A DNA stretch of 64,000 bases, taken from assembly GCF_010093025.1 (NCBI RefSeq), contig NZ_CP048114.1:3286001-3350000 (forward strand), given 5' to 3'. The notes beneath the pieces are model-generated. The model was not told the DNA's origin, did not search any database, and saw only the letters and a list, made by a program, of their open reading frames with translations. Shown here in pieces: positions 34,449 to 44,188 of the stretch. Both the position numbers and the translations under genes were made by a program. This DNA is from Edaphobacter sp. 12200R-103. Lineage in GTDB: Bacteria; Acidobacteriota; Terriglobia; Terriglobales; Acidobacteriaceae. Within the stretch, counting starts at the first letter, position 1, and each line of letters begins with the position of its first letter.

Positions 34449-34925
34449 CTACTCCGCCGCCGTATCGTGAATGGTGGTCAACTTCAGGATCTCAAGCTCC
34501 CGCTTTCCATTGGGAGTGACGACCGTTGCCATATCCCCGACCTGCTTGCCCAGCATCGCCCGTCCGATGGGCGAGGTGGTGGAGATGAGGCCCTGGGCGA
34601 CGTCCGATTCCTCGCTGGTCACCAGCTTGTACACAATCTCCTCGTCCTTGGAGGTGTCGAAGACCGTTACCGTCGCGCCAAAGCCTACCTTATCGTGGGG
34701 AATGTTGGCTAGGTTCACCAGGGCAAGCTCGCCCATGCGCTTCTTCAGCTGGCCCAGCCGGGCATTCACAAACTCCTGGCGCTGCTTGGCCATGTGGTAC
34801 TCGGCGTTCTCGCTCAGGTCGCCCAGGGCGACGGCTTTCTTGATCTCGGCCGGAAGCTCGGTCGTCAGCTCGTATTCAAGCTGCCGTATCTCCTCCTGAA
34901 GCCGCTTCATAATCTGTTCTGGCAT
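34449..34925 (-). CDS. greA: Transcription elongation factor GreA
   Basis: 158 residues from the ATG at 34925, preceded by AGGAAGG. It has the N-terminal coiled coil (MKRLQEEIRQLEYELTTELPAEIKKAVALGDLSENAEYHMAKQRQEFVNARL) with the conserved acidic tip DLSENAEYH, and the C-terminal FKBP-like domain (VTSEESDVAQGLISTTSPIGRAMLGKQVGD). It frees backtracked RNA polymerase by stimulating transcript cleavage. Downstream 63 bases away on the same strand is the CDP-alcohol transferase gene. Confidence 0.96.
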   Translation of the reverse strand: MPEQIMKRLQEEIRQLEYELTTELPAEIKKAVALGDLSENAEYHMAKQRQEFVNARLGQLKKRMGELALVNLANIPHDKVGFGATVTVFDTSKDEEIVYKLVTSEESDVAQGLISTTSPIGRAMLGKQVGDMATVVTPNGKRELEILKLTTIHDTAAE

Positions 34926-35204
34926 GGAGCCTTCCTGTTTCGGCTTAAATTGCCCGCGACATCGGAAGCCACGGAATTCCCTCCCGCGCTCGAAGACTCG
35001 TGCATGGGGTGAAACTAGGATTATACGACTTTGGGTAAAATCATTCCCCCCAGCGATGGCAAGGGAAGGCGTCGGGTGGGAATGGGAAAAGGTTCCACCC
35101 GTTAGTAGCAATGGAATGAGACCGCTACACGGACACCGGCATTCTCCATGAGGGCTAGCCCCGCGGCATCCTAAAATAGAGAATCACCGGAGGTCTCCCT
35201 CATT

Positions 35205-36200
35205 TTGAAGTTCATTGGCTTTCTGCTGCTCCTGATTATCCTGGTGGCCTTTACCGGCGGTGTCCTTGCGGCCTTCTATATCTACACGCCTTATGGCCCC
35301 GCGACGGAGACCTTCGTTGAGATTGCGCCGCATACCGGGACCCAGGCCATCGCAGTGCTGCTCGAGCAGAAGAGGATTATCCGCAGCCGCTATGCCTTTG
35401 AGTTTCTCAAGTTCAGCCGCAAAAACACCCTCAAGGCGGGAGAGTATCGCTTCGACCACCCGGCACCCCTGACCGAGGTCTATAACCGCATCGCCAAAGG
35501 GGATATCTACTTCCACGCCCTCACGATCCCGGAGGGATACAACATCTTCGACATCGCCCAGGCCGTCGAGGCTGCCGGGCTGGGCAAGCGCGACGAGTTT
35601 CTGGCCGAGGAGAAGGACCACACGGAGCTGATCGCCGACTGGACGTCCGGCGACGCCCATCCGCCAACCTCCCTGGAGGGCTATCTCTTCCCCGATACCT
35701 ATCACTTTGCCCGACATACTCCGGCGGTCCACATCCTCGCGGCGATGGTGCGGCGCTTCCGCCAGGCCACTCAGCAACTGAACCTGACCCACGACGTTTC
35801 CCGCACCGTCATCCTGGCATCGCTGGTGGAGAAAGAGGTCTCGCAGCCGGAAGAGCGTCCACTGGTGGCCGGGGTCTTCAAGAACCGCCTGGAGAAGTCC
35901 ATTCCTCTTGCGACCGACCCTACGGTGATCTACGCCGCTCTGTTGGATGGCCGCTGGCGCGGAACCATCTACGCCTCCGACCTGCGCTCGCCGTCGCCGT
36001 ACAACACCTACCGCCACGCCGGACTTCCCCCCGGCCCGATCTGCAATCCCGGAATGGAGTCGTTCCGCGCAGTGCTGTCCCCGGCAAAGACCGACTACCT
36101 GTACTTCGTCTCCGACGCCGCAGGCCACAGCCGTTTTTCGGCGACGCTCAAGGAGCACAACCAGAACGTACAACAGTATCGCAAGGATCAGCAGCGTTAG
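35205..36200 (+). CDS. mltG: Endolytic murein transglycosylase MltG
   Basis: 331 residues; the start is TTG at 35205 with CGGAGG about 12 bases upstream. One membrane helix (about residues 5-28) anchors a periplasmic YceG domain. Family motifs: LTIPEGYNIFDIAQAVEAAG, LEGYLFPDTYHF, and the catalytic Glu in ILASLVEKEV, followed by RPLVAGVFKNRLEKSIPLATDPTVIYA and YNTYRHAGLPPGPICNPG. It cuts nascent glycan strands and so ends peptidoglycan chains. It is a single gene divergent from greA. Confidence 0.94.
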   Translation: MKFIGFLLLLIILVAFTGGVLAAFYIYTPYGPATETFVEIAPHTGTQAIAVLLEQKRIIRSRYAFEFLKFSRKNTLKAGEYRFDHPAPLTEVYNRIAKGDIYFHALTIPEGYNIFDIAQAVEAAGLGKRDEFLAEEKDHTELIADWTSGDAHPPTSLEGYLFPDTYHFARHTPAVHILAAMVRRFRQATQQLNLTHDVSRTVILASLVEKEVSQPEERPLVAGVFKNRLEKSIPLATDPTVIYAALLDGRWRGTIYASDLRSPSPYNTYRHAGLPPGPICNPGMESFRAVLSPAKTDYLYFVSDAAGHSRFSATLKEHNQNVQQYRKDQQR

Positions 36201-36263
36201 GGGATTCAACTCACACGGCGGAGCTCTGAGGGGCTCCGGCTGGTCTGCAGGAGCGGATTGGGC

Positions 36264-36307
36264 ATTCTGCAAACCCACCGAAGCTTCGCGAAGGTGAGGC
36301 ACCCAGG
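36264..36307 (+). repeat. R1 palindromic repeat, copy 8
   Basis: ATTCTGCAAACCCACCGAAG, CTTCGCGAAGGTGAGGCACCCAGG; a more diverged copy in the mltG-lipoprotein gap, which otherwise only shows a TATACT -10-like box at 36491. Confidence 0.75.
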
Positions 36308-36505
36308 CAGCGGAGGAGGATCGTATTCGCGGTCAGGGGAGCCCAGGATGGCGCCTTGCTTCTGATACCAGCTATGCTGATGGTTAATCTGTGCGGTGTT
36401 CGGCCTGACATTTTTCAGGAACCTTCACCTGCCGACTCTCATCTATACCTCTTGTAGCTCTCAACTTGCGCTTCCAGCAGAACCCGGACGGTATACTTAA
36501 CCTTC

Positions 36506-37396
36506 GTGCGCTTGAAGATTCGAAAAATCCTGACGCTGTGCGTTGTCGGAGTTCTTCCTGCCCTCACCGGATGTTTCTCCCACGTTCGCTATGTGCCCAA
36601 GACCCGTGTGGCCGATGTCATCATGAGCGCTTCGCTCGATGACATGGCGCGCCAGCTCGTCACCCGGTACGATTCCATGCGGACGTTCAATGCCAGCGTG
36701 GAGATTGCGGCTACCACAGGCGGCGGTCTTCAGGGCAAGGAGATACAGTACACCAGCTTTGCCGGTTACATCCTGATGTGCAAGCCGGAGTTTCTTCGCG
36801 TGCTTCTGCTGGTTCCGGTGGTCCGGACACAGGCGCTGGATATGGTCTCCGACGGCAAGAACTTCAAGCTGCTGATTCCTCCGCGCAAGCGGGCCATCGT
36901 CGGATCGAACACGGTGACGACCCAATCGAAGAATGGCCTTGAGAACCTCAGGCCCGATGTCTTCTTCGATTCGATGTTCGTTCAAGGACCGGAGAACGAC
37001 CAGATCATCTCCATGACCACGGACATCCGGGTGATTGAGAGTGGCAAGAAGAAGAAGGACCTGATCGAAGAGCCGGCCTATTCCATGCAGATTCTTGCCA
37101 AGCCCGAGGGGCAGACGGTCCGCACGCTGCGCGTGATCCACATCAACTCGATCGACCTTCTGCCCTACCAGCAGGACATCTACAACGACAAGGGGCAAGT
37201 CGTCACCAAAGCGCATTACAGCAACTATCGCTACTATGGCAATACGCCGTATCCCTCGAACATCGTGATCGAGCGACCCCGCGATCACTACTCCCTGACG
37301 GTCAACATCACCAAGCTCACGCTCAACCAGAAACTCGACGACGACCAGTTTGAGCTGAAGATCCCGGAGAACATCCCGGTCGAGACGCTCAAGTAG
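36506..37396 (+). CDS. Outer-membrane lipoprotein, LolA/LolB or DUF4292-like
   Basis: 296 residues starting with GTG. The signal peptide ends in the lipobox LTGC (Cys at about 23), so it is lipid-anchored. The rest is rich in beta strands: RYDSMRTFNASVEIAATTGG, FAGYILMCKPEFLRVLLLVPVVRTQALDMVSDGKNFKLLIPPRKRAIVG and later NYRYYGNTPYPSNIVIERPRDHYSLTVNITKLTLNQKLDDDQF. This strand pattern is like the half-barrel of LolA/LolB and DUF4292 proteins. A role in lipoprotein handling is inferred only. A methyltransferase gene follows 52 bases later. Confidence 0.7.
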   Translation: MRLKIRKILTLCVVGVLPALTGCFSHVRYVPKTRVADVIMSASLDDMARQLVTRYDSMRTFNASVEIAATTGGGLQGKEIQYTSFAGYILMCKPEFLRVLLLVPVVRTQALDMVSDGKNFKLLIPPRKRAIVGSNTVTTQSKNGLENLRPDVFFDSMFVQGPENDQIISMTTDIRVIESGKKKKDLIEEPAYSMQILAKPEGQTVRTLRVIHINSIDLLPYQQDIYNDKGQVVTKAHYSNYRYYGNTPYPSNIVIERPRDHYSLTVNITKLTLNQKLDDDQFELKIPENIPVETLK

Positions 37397-37448
37397 CTGT
37401 CTCTCCCACAGGACCTGGCCGGCCCAATCCGCAGAGTGGAAAACAGCC

Positions 37449-38177
37449 ATGACACAGAACATCTACGACGATCCCCGGTTTTTCGACGGCTACTCCCGTC
37501 TGCGACGATCGGTGGATGGTCTCGAAGGCGCGCCGGAGTGGCCTTCGATGCGTGCCCTGCTGCCGGATATGCGTGGTATTCGCGTACTCGATCTCGGCTG
37601 CGGATACGGCTGGTTCTGCCGCTGGGCCCACCAGCAGGGCGCGTCCTCTGTTCTCGGTCTCGATGTCTCCCGCAAGATGCTCCAGAGAGCATCGGAGATC
37701 CAGCCGACGGAGGGCATCGAATATATCCGGACAGACCTCCAGTCCGTTAATCTTCCTGTAGCTTCTTTCGATCTCGCCTACAGCTCGCTCGCGCTCCACT
37801 ACCTTAGCGACCCCGGCCTGCTCTTCGAACGCGTCTACGCTGCGTTAAGCAAGGGAGGAAGATTTGTCTTCTCCACCGAGCACCCCATCTACATGGCGGC
37901 CCACAACCCGGGGTGGTTCACTGACGGAGCAGGCCGCAGAACCTGGCCCATCGATGACTACTTCAATGAAGGCCCGCGTGTTACCGACTGGTTGGCTCCC
38001 GGCGTCGTCAAGTATCACCGTACGCTCGGAACCACGCTTAACCTTCTTCTTCGCGCGGGCTTCCTCCTTACGCACGTCGAGGAGTGGAGACCCACGCAAA
38101 GCCAGATCGAAGCTGCCCCTGAGCTTCTCGAAGAACTCGACCGCCCCATGTTTCTCCTGGTGGCTGCGGAAAAGTAA
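37449..38177 (+). CDS. Class I SAM-dependent methyltransferase
   Basis: 242 residues. The SAM-binding motif I is VLDLGCGYGWFCRWA near residue 45, motif II is the acidic SVLGLDVSRKMLQRA, and later steps read IEYIRTDLQSVNLPVASFDLAYSSLALHYL, as in Methyltransf_11 enzymes. No substrate-binding region is recognised; UbiE/biotin-type and small-molecule methyltransferases all share this fold. It may be cotranscribed with the lipoprotein gene 52 bases upstream. Confidence 0.88.
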   Translation: MTQNIYDDPRFFDGYSRLRRSVDGLEGAPEWPSMRALLPDMRGIRVLDLGCGYGWFCRWAHQQGASSVLGLDVSRKMLQRASEIQPTEGIEYIRTDLQSVNLPVASFDLAYSSLALHYLSDPGLLFERVYAALSKGGRFVFSTEHPIYMAAHNPGWFTDGAGRRTWPIDDYFNEGPRVTDWLAPGVVKYHRTLGTTLNLLLRAGFLLTHVEEWRPTQSQIEAAPELLEELDRPMFLLVAAEK

Positions 38178-38195
38178 CCGCAGAAGCCACAGAAG

Positions 38196-39371
38196 TTATT
38201 TGAGCCTGTAGCTGATTCCGCTGGTGACCTGGAATGAGTTCCTCTGGTTTATGGGCGCTGGATACATCACCGGCGGCGGATTGTTCAGATAGCTGTCCTG
38301 CGTGCCGATCTGGAATCCCAGCCGCTTGTAGACCGGGAAGGTGAGGCTGTTGGTCTCGTTGGCGGAGTAGGCACTTGGCTGGTTGTAGGCCGGCAGGTAC
38401 TGCATCTGCTGCTGAAAGACAGCCTTGAACGGCAGCTTGCGAAGGTAGCTCAGGCTGAAGGTCGAGCCGATCAGGTTGGTGTTGGCGTTGAGCGAAGTCG
38501 CCAGGAACTGCTGCTTCTCATACTGAAGGGTTGCCTTCAGATCAAGCGTCTGGTTCGGCCGTTTAAGGACGGTCCAACCGACTCCGCCGCCGTAGATCTG
38601 TTGCAGGTCCAGGCCCTGGGAGAAGTTGTGGTCGAAGGCCGTTCCCACCAGCAGGTAGATCCGCGAGGTGATGTACTCGTCTCGTTCCGAGTCGCCGTGA
38701 AAGATGGAGGTCTTCAGGTCGGGAAGCTGCGGCGCGTCCTGGGCCTGTCGCTGGGTGATCCTGCTGTACGATCCGGTGAAGTTGAGCGTCGTGCGGTTGC
38801 GCGGCGGCAGATAGGCAACGCTGGGCATGCTTCGCATCAGCGCCACGCCGGTGGTGTAGGTGTAATTGTTCTGGGTGGCTTTGACGGTGGTCAGCCCCAG
38901 GCTGGCCGCTCCGGTCCAGCGGCGGAAGAAGTTGACCTCCTGAACCGCCTCGCGGTTGAAGGTCTCGGCATCAAGAACGTCGGCCGTCTCCTTGATCGGC
39001 ATCACCTCTGCCTCTCCTCTCCCCTTCAGCTCGATCTTGTCGTTCTCCACGTTGATGGAGCCGGCGGGAACGTTGCGGATGGCGCGCCAGCTCCAGCGCT
39101 GGTTTTTGCCAAGCACCACAAACTGCCGCTGTGAGCGCAGCTCCTTCACCTTCGACCAGCTCACGTTGATGTCGCCAGCCATATCGCTGTGGAAGGTGAC
39201 CGTATCCCCGCTGGAGTGCATCAGCCTTCCGGTCATCTGATCTCCATTGATGAAGACCAGGACGTCCCCCGATTCTGTCTGTTTTGAAGGTTCTTCCGCG
39301 CGAATACCAATGGAAACAAAAAGACATACTGCAAACAGAAGAAGGAAAAGACCAGCCCGGCAAATTCGCAT
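38196..39371 (-). CDS. DUF481-type outer-membrane protein
   Basis: 391 residues with a signal peptide (CRAGLFLLLFAVCLFVSIGIRA). The N-terminal part has an SH3-like strand pattern (VLVFINGDQMTGRLMHSSGDTVTFHSDMAGDINVSWSKVKELRS). From about residue 145 onward a beta-barrel-like DUF481 region follows (SLGLTTVKATQNNYTYTTGVALMRS and onward) ending SGISYRLK. Such proteins are thought to sit in the outer membrane; the function is unknown. It is convergent with the methyltransferase gene (18 bases apart). Confidence 0.8.
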   Translation of the reverse strand: MRICRAGLFLLLFAVCLFVSIGIRAEEPSKQTESGDVLVFINGDQMTGRLMHSSGDTVTFHSDMAGDINVSWSKVKELRSQRQFVVLGKNQRWSWRAIRNVPAGSINVENDKIELKGRGEAEVMPIKETADVLDAETFNREAVQEVNFFRRWTGAASLGLTTVKATQNNYTYTTGVALMRSMPSVAYLPPRNRTTLNFTGSYSRITQRQAQDAPQLPDLKTSIFHGDSERDEYITSRIYLLVGTAFDHNFSQGLDLQQIYGGGVGWTVLKRPNQTLDLKATLQYEKQQFLATSLNANTNLIGSTFSLSYLRKLPFKAVFQQQMQYLPAYNQPSAYSANETNSLTFPVYKRLGFQIGTQDSYLNNPPPVMYPAPINQRNSFQVTSGISYRLK

Positions 39372-39487
39372 GATCTCTTAAGCCTAACCAAGCCTGAGTC
39401 GAATGGCTCCCACCCGCATCCCGGAAACAACGGGATGCTTCGTCTTCCTCGATTTTGTAAAGACGATCACCGACAACGCCCCCGCTC

Positions 39488-39519
39488 CAAAACAAAAAGG
39501 GCGCTCCCAAAGAGCGCCC
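39488..39519 (-). terminator. Rho-independent terminator of the second TonB receptor gene
   Basis: On the minus strand GGGCGCTC, loop TTTGG, GAGCGCCC, then TTTTTGTTTT, 18 bases past the stop at 39537. Confidence 0.92.
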
Positions 39520-39536
39520 TTCATACCCACACAACC

Positions 39537-42500
39537 TTAGAAGCTGTACTTCAGCAGGAACCGCAGTGTGCGTCCTCCTGAATGTGTCAGGCCATAGTTA
39601 AGGAAGGTGGATGTTCCCTGACCGGGAGCCAGAATGCCGCTGGTTAGCGTGGAGTTCACGATGTGAGCAGGCTGACTCCCTGTCGCAGGCTGATTCGTCA
39701 GAGCATGGTTGAACACATTGAACGACTCCGCACGGAAATCGATGGTGTGACGTTCCCCGATATGAAACCCACGTTGCACCGACATGTCCCATTGCTGGTT
39801 GAACGGAGAATAAAGCGAATTGCGCCGGATGTCGTGGCCCTGGGTCAGATAGGGAGCTAAAACCCAATGAACCTGATCCAGCGTTACAGGATGGCAATCG
39901 TCGTTCGTGGTGAAAGCATAAGCGCCATCGCAATATCCTCCCGGAGAAGGATCAAAAAAATCGTCTGCGTGAATTGCATAAGTTCCTATCGGAGCCTTTG
40001 GATTCGCCAGCATGGGCCGGTCGTTCCCAATCCCGTCCCCATTCCAGTCATAGATATCACTGGTCTCAACGTTGATGGGTGATCCGCTATACATGGAGGT
40101 AATTCCCGCAATCGTCCAGTGATTTGCCACTGCTGCTGCAAATCGCTTTGAGCCTTCCGCATGCCATACCGGAGGGTTGTACAGATAGGTCAGGGAGAAT
40201 ACATGCCGATTATCAAAGGCAGACGGTCCCCATTCCAGACCCCTCGGATTTGGGTATTGACGTTCTGCGTACGTCGACCAGTTTCCATCGGAAGGCGTAA
40301 ACAGCTCCGAACCCGTGTCCATATTCTTCGCAAAGGTATAAGCCGCCCGCAGCATCACCCCATGCTGCATCTTGTGTTCGAGGTTGACCTGTCCGGCGTG
40401 GTACATCGAATCATTCGTATTATCTTCCCGGATGATTCGCCCTCGCGTGGGAAAGAGCCGTGGTCCACCGGACTGTCGCGGGTTAAATTCCGTCGTGGCG
40501 TATTGATGGACGCCCCTGTTCCCTACATACGCCACGGAAAGTACGAAATCTGCGGGGAGCTCCTGCTGCACCCTCAGATTCCATTGATAGTTTTCCGGGT
40601 CCAGAAGATGACTGGTAATCACATTCGAAGTATCGGTCGGCAGAGGATTCTTATTGGTGATCCGATCCAGTACGCCGGACCAGTCTGCAGTTCCTCGAGG
40701 CGAGTTGCGGCTATTCAGTATCAGCTTGGTCGCCGCGTTCGGAGAACTTCCCTGAATATTCGCAATGATATTGCTGAAGATGTGATCGTAGAAAAGACCG
40801 AATCCGCCGCTGATGACCGTCTTGCCTTTAGCGAATGGAGAATAGTTGAAGCCTATTCTGGGAGCGATGTTGTTTCTGTCACCCTGCTGGCGAACATTGC
40901 AGGGAAAGCATGCCGGATCGGAAGAATTGAATCCAGGGTAGCCGAGAGAATTGAAGGGAGTGCCGTTGTATTCATAGCGGACGCCAAAATCCATTGATAG
41001 ATTCGGCATCATCTTCCAGGTATCCTGGGCATAGTAATTCTGCGACCAGATCTGCGGCCTCGCGATCGGATTGCCGAATTGGATATTCGCTCCGCTATTT
41101 GTACTGCTGCCCCCAAAGTCATCCAGATAATTGCCAAGGGAGCGGTACCCGGCCGCGATCGAGTCGGAATAAGCGATCGATCCCATGTAGTTGAAGGGAA
41201 TTTGATCACGAATTCGGATATCGGCAACGTCGAAGCCCACCTTGAGGGAATGCTTCCCATGGGTCCAGCTCACCGCGTCCTGCAACTGATAAGTATTGTG
41301 GAACCGCCCTTGCGGAACGGATCCGGCCGGAACGCCGAAGCCGGTAACTCCAGCAATCGAAACTGCCGGTATTTGAGCCAATGGGTTCGCAGCAGTCTCC
41401 GGACGAAGACCGAACGTGAAGCCGATACGGCTCCACGACAGACGAAGCTCATTCAGCAGATTGGAGCTGAAGATATGTGTTTCTGTCAGTCCAGCGTTAT
41501 CGACGATTCCCGATTGCTGCGTGTCGAACCCTGGAAGCTGGTTCGGAAAGTTCTGCGTGTCGTACGGAGTATTCTGCGGAGCGTGAATATAGCGCATCTG
41601 CAACTTATCCGACGGTCTCAGATTAACGTCGACCTTGGCCACCAGCTCATAGCTGTTCACCTGGCTTCCCAGGCTCCGCTGGACTCCGGCAAAATCCACC
41701 GTGCCTCGATCGATCTGAGTTACAGGATCCTTTCCTAAAGCCAGCGTCTTGGCAAAGTTGGGATTGGTACCCCGAAGATCCCCATACGCCTTGAGCAGAT
41801 TCGCAATGCGAGGATTGGACGAATACTGCTGCAGCTTCGCATATCCCGCAGGGGTCGGAAGGGTCAGAACACCAAGGTTTGCTGTCTGCCGTAAACGATC
41901 CCATTGCGTCGATACAAAGAAGAAGGCGCGATCCTTTACGATCGGTCCCCCAATCCTGAAGCCAAAGATGTTCTCTCGCGATTTATTCTTCGGGTTGCCG
42001 GCCAGAACATCCGCGTGGTCGGTCGCATTCAAAGAAGAGTTGAGTAAGCGGTCCCATACGGCTCCGTGGAACTGATTGCTTCCGCTGCGGTAAATCAGGT
42101 TGGAAACAGATCCTCCATGGCCAAACTCGGAAGAGAAGGAATTAAGGAGGAACGTAACTTCTTCGATCGCCTCGGTATTCGCAGGCTGGAACGCCTGCCC
42201 GTGAAGGCCCTGGTCGTTGTTGTCCATTCCTTCAATAAGAAAGTTGTTATCGCGCGGGCGCGAGCCGTTGACTGAGAACGAAGTTCCATTCGTCAGGTCA
42301 ACCGTCTTAACCATGGATACACCCGGCAGCGTGGTTGCCAGTGCATAAGGATTCAGGCTGGAAACAGGCAGCGTCTGGACCTCTTGCATATTGAGCGTAT
42401 TGCTCAGCTCACCACTGTCCGTGCGCAGCAGCTCGCCCTCAGCCGAGACATCGACCGAGGCGGTCGCACCGCCGGCCTGCAGCACCAGATTCACCGAAGT

Positions 42501-42833
42501 CACCACAGAGCTGGTTACATGAGCGCTGGGAGCAGACGTCGTCCCGAAGCTCTCCGCCGTCGCCGAAATCTTGTAGTCGCCCGGAAGCACAGCCTCGATG
42601 CGATACGCACCGGCGCCGTTCGTCGTCGCCGTGCGCGTGTCGTTCGTCTGCAGCGAAACCGCAGTTACAGCGGCTCCCGCAATCGCAGCGCCCGAGGCGT
42701 CCGTGATCGTACCGGCGATCGTTCCCTGCGGCGATTGCGCAAGGCAGGTTAAAGAAAACAGGCAGAGGCCCACCGGCAGATAAGGCTTGCATCTTGCAAT
42801 CACTGACACCATGAGAGAGAAAAATTTGTGCAT
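39537..42833 (-). CDS. TonB-dependent receptor with carboxypeptidase-like regulatory domain
   Basis: 1098 residues from the ATG at 42833; an upstream in-frame ATG at 42911 would add 26 residues ahead of the signal peptide. A hydrophobic leader (FFSLMVSVIARCKPYLPVGLCLFSLTCLAQ) is followed by the CarboxypepD_reg-like domain (GTIAGTITDASGAAIAGAAVTAVSLQTNDTRTATTNGAGAYRIEAVLPGDYKISATA), a plug (NTLNMQEVQTLPVSSLNPYALATTLPGVSMV) and a large barrel ending in FLLKYSF. It has the same architecture as the receptor at 9.3-12.6 kb, but the sequences differ strongly. AT content at its 5' end is higher than in its neighbours. The ligand is unknown. Confidence 0.9.
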   Translation of the reverse strand: MHKFFSLMVSVIARCKPYLPVGLCLFSLTCLAQSPQGTIAGTITDASGAAIAGAAVTAVSLQTNDTRTATTNGAGAYRIEAVLPGDYKISATAESFGTTSAPSAHVTSSVVTSVNLVLQAGGATASVDVSAEGELLRTDSGELSNTLNMQEVQTLPVSSLNPYALATTLPGVSMVKTVDLTNGTSFSVNGSRPRDNNFLIEGMDNNDQGLHGQAFQPANTEAIEEVTFLLNSFSSEFGHGGSVSNLIYRSGSNQFHGAVWDRLLNSSLNATDHADVLAGNPKNKSRENIFGFRIGGPIVKDRAFFFVSTQWDRLRQTANLGVLTLPTPAGYAKLQQYSSNPRIANLLKAYGDLRGTNPNFAKTLALGKDPVTQIDRGTVDFAGVQRSLGSQVNSYELVAKVDVNLRPSDKLQMRYIHAPQNTPYDTQNFPNQLPGFDTQQSGIVDNAGLTETHIFSSNLLNELRLSWSRIGFTFGLRPETAANPLAQIPAVSIAGVTGFGVPAGSVPQGRFHNTYQLQDAVSWTHGKHSLKVGFDVADIRIRDQIPFNYMGSIAYSDSIAAGYRSLGNYLDDFGGSSTNSGANIQFGNPIARPQIWSQNYYAQDTWKMMPNLSMDFGVRYEYNGTPFNSLGYPGFNSSDPACFPCNVRQQGDRNNIAPRIGFNYSPFAKGKTVISGGFGLFYDHIFSNIIANIQGSSPNAATKLILNSRNSPRGTADWSGVLDRITNKNPLPTDTSNVITSHLLDPENYQWNLRVQQELPADFVLSVAYVGNRGVHQYATTEFNPRQSGGPRLFPTRGRIIREDNTNDSMYHAGQVNLEHKMQHGVMLRAAYTFAKNMDTGSELFTPSDGNWSTYAERQYPNPRGLEWGPSAFDNRHVFSLTYLYNPPVWHAEGSKRFAAAVANHWTIAGITSMYSGSPINVETSDIYDWNGDGIGNDRPMLANPKAPIGTYAIHADDFFDPSPGGYCDGAYAFTTNDDCHPVTLDQVHWVLAPYLTQGHDIRRNSLYSPFNQQWDMSVQRGFHIGERHTIDFRAESFNVFNHALTNQPATGSQPAHIVNSTLTSGILAPGQGTSTFLNYGLTHSGGRTLRFLLKYSF

Positions 42834-43165
42834 ATTTTTATGGATCCCTGTCCCCGTTCCATTCCGAACGATCCTCCGGAGAACCTGTTCGGTACCCGGC
42901 CGACACATCAAAAGTAATAGAAGAGGTAACTTAAGTATGCAACCGAATGCACTTTCGAAACCGTCGCCAAACGCTTTTACGTTCTAAATCGTGCTGCAGT
43001 TCGCAGGAGTCGCACTTTTTTCGGACTGGGGAGGCTTCCCGGCGATTCATTTTGTAGGTACCGGCACTTCTATTTGATCCTGCCCGCGAGCCGGATTTCC
43101 AGGGGACCGGCTTTCCATCCACTCGTACCCATCATCGCTTATCTCTCCTGTATCCTTCCGTCAGG
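42834..43165. other. Divergent control region of TonB receptor and cobO genes
   Basis: No gene is supported. The 42900-43000 part is unusually AT-rich for this genome and should hold the receptor promoter. No vitamin B12 riboswitch box is recognisable on the cobO side. Confidence 0.4.
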
Positions 43166-43729
43166 ATGACTGAAACCTCTCGCCGCGGACTCATTCTTAT
43201 CAACACCGGCCCAGGCAAAGGTAAGACCACTGCCTCTTTCGGAACCTGCCTTCGCGCCGTCGGTAATGGCATGCGCGTTCTTATCCTGCAGTTCCTCAAG
43301 GGTTCCTGGCACTACGGCGAACTGGACGCCATCGAGGCTCTCGGCAAAACCTTCGGCACTCCCGACGATCCCGCCATCGTCATCCGCCAGTTGGGCCGCG
43401 GCTTCGTTAAGGTAGGCGGCGCCGAAACCGACCCCGAAGACCTCCGCCTCGTCGAAGAGGCCTGGTCCGAGGCAGCCGCCGCCATCCTCTCCGGCGACTG
43501 GGACCTGGTCGTGCTCGACGAGATCAACTACGCCATCGGCTACAGGATGCTCGACCCCGAAAAGGTTGCCGAGGTCCTCCGCAAGAAGCCCGAGATGGTC
43601 CACGTCATCCTGACCGGGCGCAACGCCCACCCCACCCTGATCGAGCTGGCCGACACCGTCACCGAGATGCGCGAGGTCAAACACGCCTACCAGAAGGGGA
43701 TCCTGGCCCAGCGCGGCATCGAGTTCTGA
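43166..43729 (+). CDS. cobO: Corrinoid adenosyltransferase
   Basis: 187 residues, standard length for CobO/BtuR. The P-loop is LINTGPGKGKTTASFGTCLRAVGNG near residue 10, then VLILQFLKGSWHYGE, WDLVVLDEINYAIGY (Walker B-like) and VILTGRNAHPTLIELADTVTEM with HAYQKGILAQRGIEF at the end, all diagnostic. It adds the adenosyl group from ATP to cob(I)alamin or cob(I)yrinate diamide in the cytoplasm. There are no other cobalamin genes in view, so salvage is more likely than synthesis from this locus alone. Confidence 0.94.
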   Translation: MTETSRRGLILINTGPGKGKTTASFGTCLRAVGNGMRVLILQFLKGSWHYGELDAIEALGKTFGTPDDPAIVIRQLGRGFVKVGGAETDPEDLRLVEEAWSEAAAAILSGDWDLVVLDEINYAIGYRMLDPEKVAEVLRKKPEMVHVILTGRNAHPTLIELADTVTEMREVKHAYQKGILAQRGIEF

Positions 43730-43779
43730 GATCTGCGGTTTGCCAGTCCCGCAGCCCCCTCTCCCGCCAAGCCCAAAAT

Positions 43780-43825
43780 CCGGGTGCCCCATCTTCGCGA
43801 CAGCCCCATCGTCGCGAAGGTGGGC
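43780..43825 (-). repeat. R1 palindromic repeat, copy 9, altered loop
   Basis: TCCGGGTGCCCCATCTTCGCGA, then CAGCCCCATCG, TCGCGAAGGTGGG. The loop differs from all other copies. Confidence 0.7.
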
Positions 43826-43872
43826 ATTCGAGCGAAGCTCGAACCGTCTTCATCCTGTCGACTACTCAAACT

Positions 43873-43945
43873 GTGTCATCCTGAGCGAAGCACCTTGCAG
43901 TCTTACCGCAAGGCGCGAAGTCGAAGGATCTGCGGTTCGGGATGG
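43873..43945 (+). repeat. R2 repeat
   Basis: GTGTCATCCTGAGCGAAGC, inner CTTGCAGTCTTACCGCAAGG, CGAAGTCGAAGGATCTGCGG. Nothing else is seen between it and the permease gene at 44189. Confidence 0.85.
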
Positions 43946-44188
43946 CCGCTGAGTCCAGGCAGACAGCCGATTCTTCGCCAACGATGCCACCCATAGAAAT
44001 GGGGACCAAAACCAGCCCACCGCTGTCCGATACCGGACGCCATTGTCCTGAAGCGAACAACCGCACACCGCAAAGGGGCGGTCACCCTCCACGAAAAGCG
44101 ATGATTCTTCAAGCCCTTCCGCCCACCGGCTTTTGGCGACCCATTTGCATCTCGGACAAGAACAGAAAACGCCAGCGAGGTGCATGGG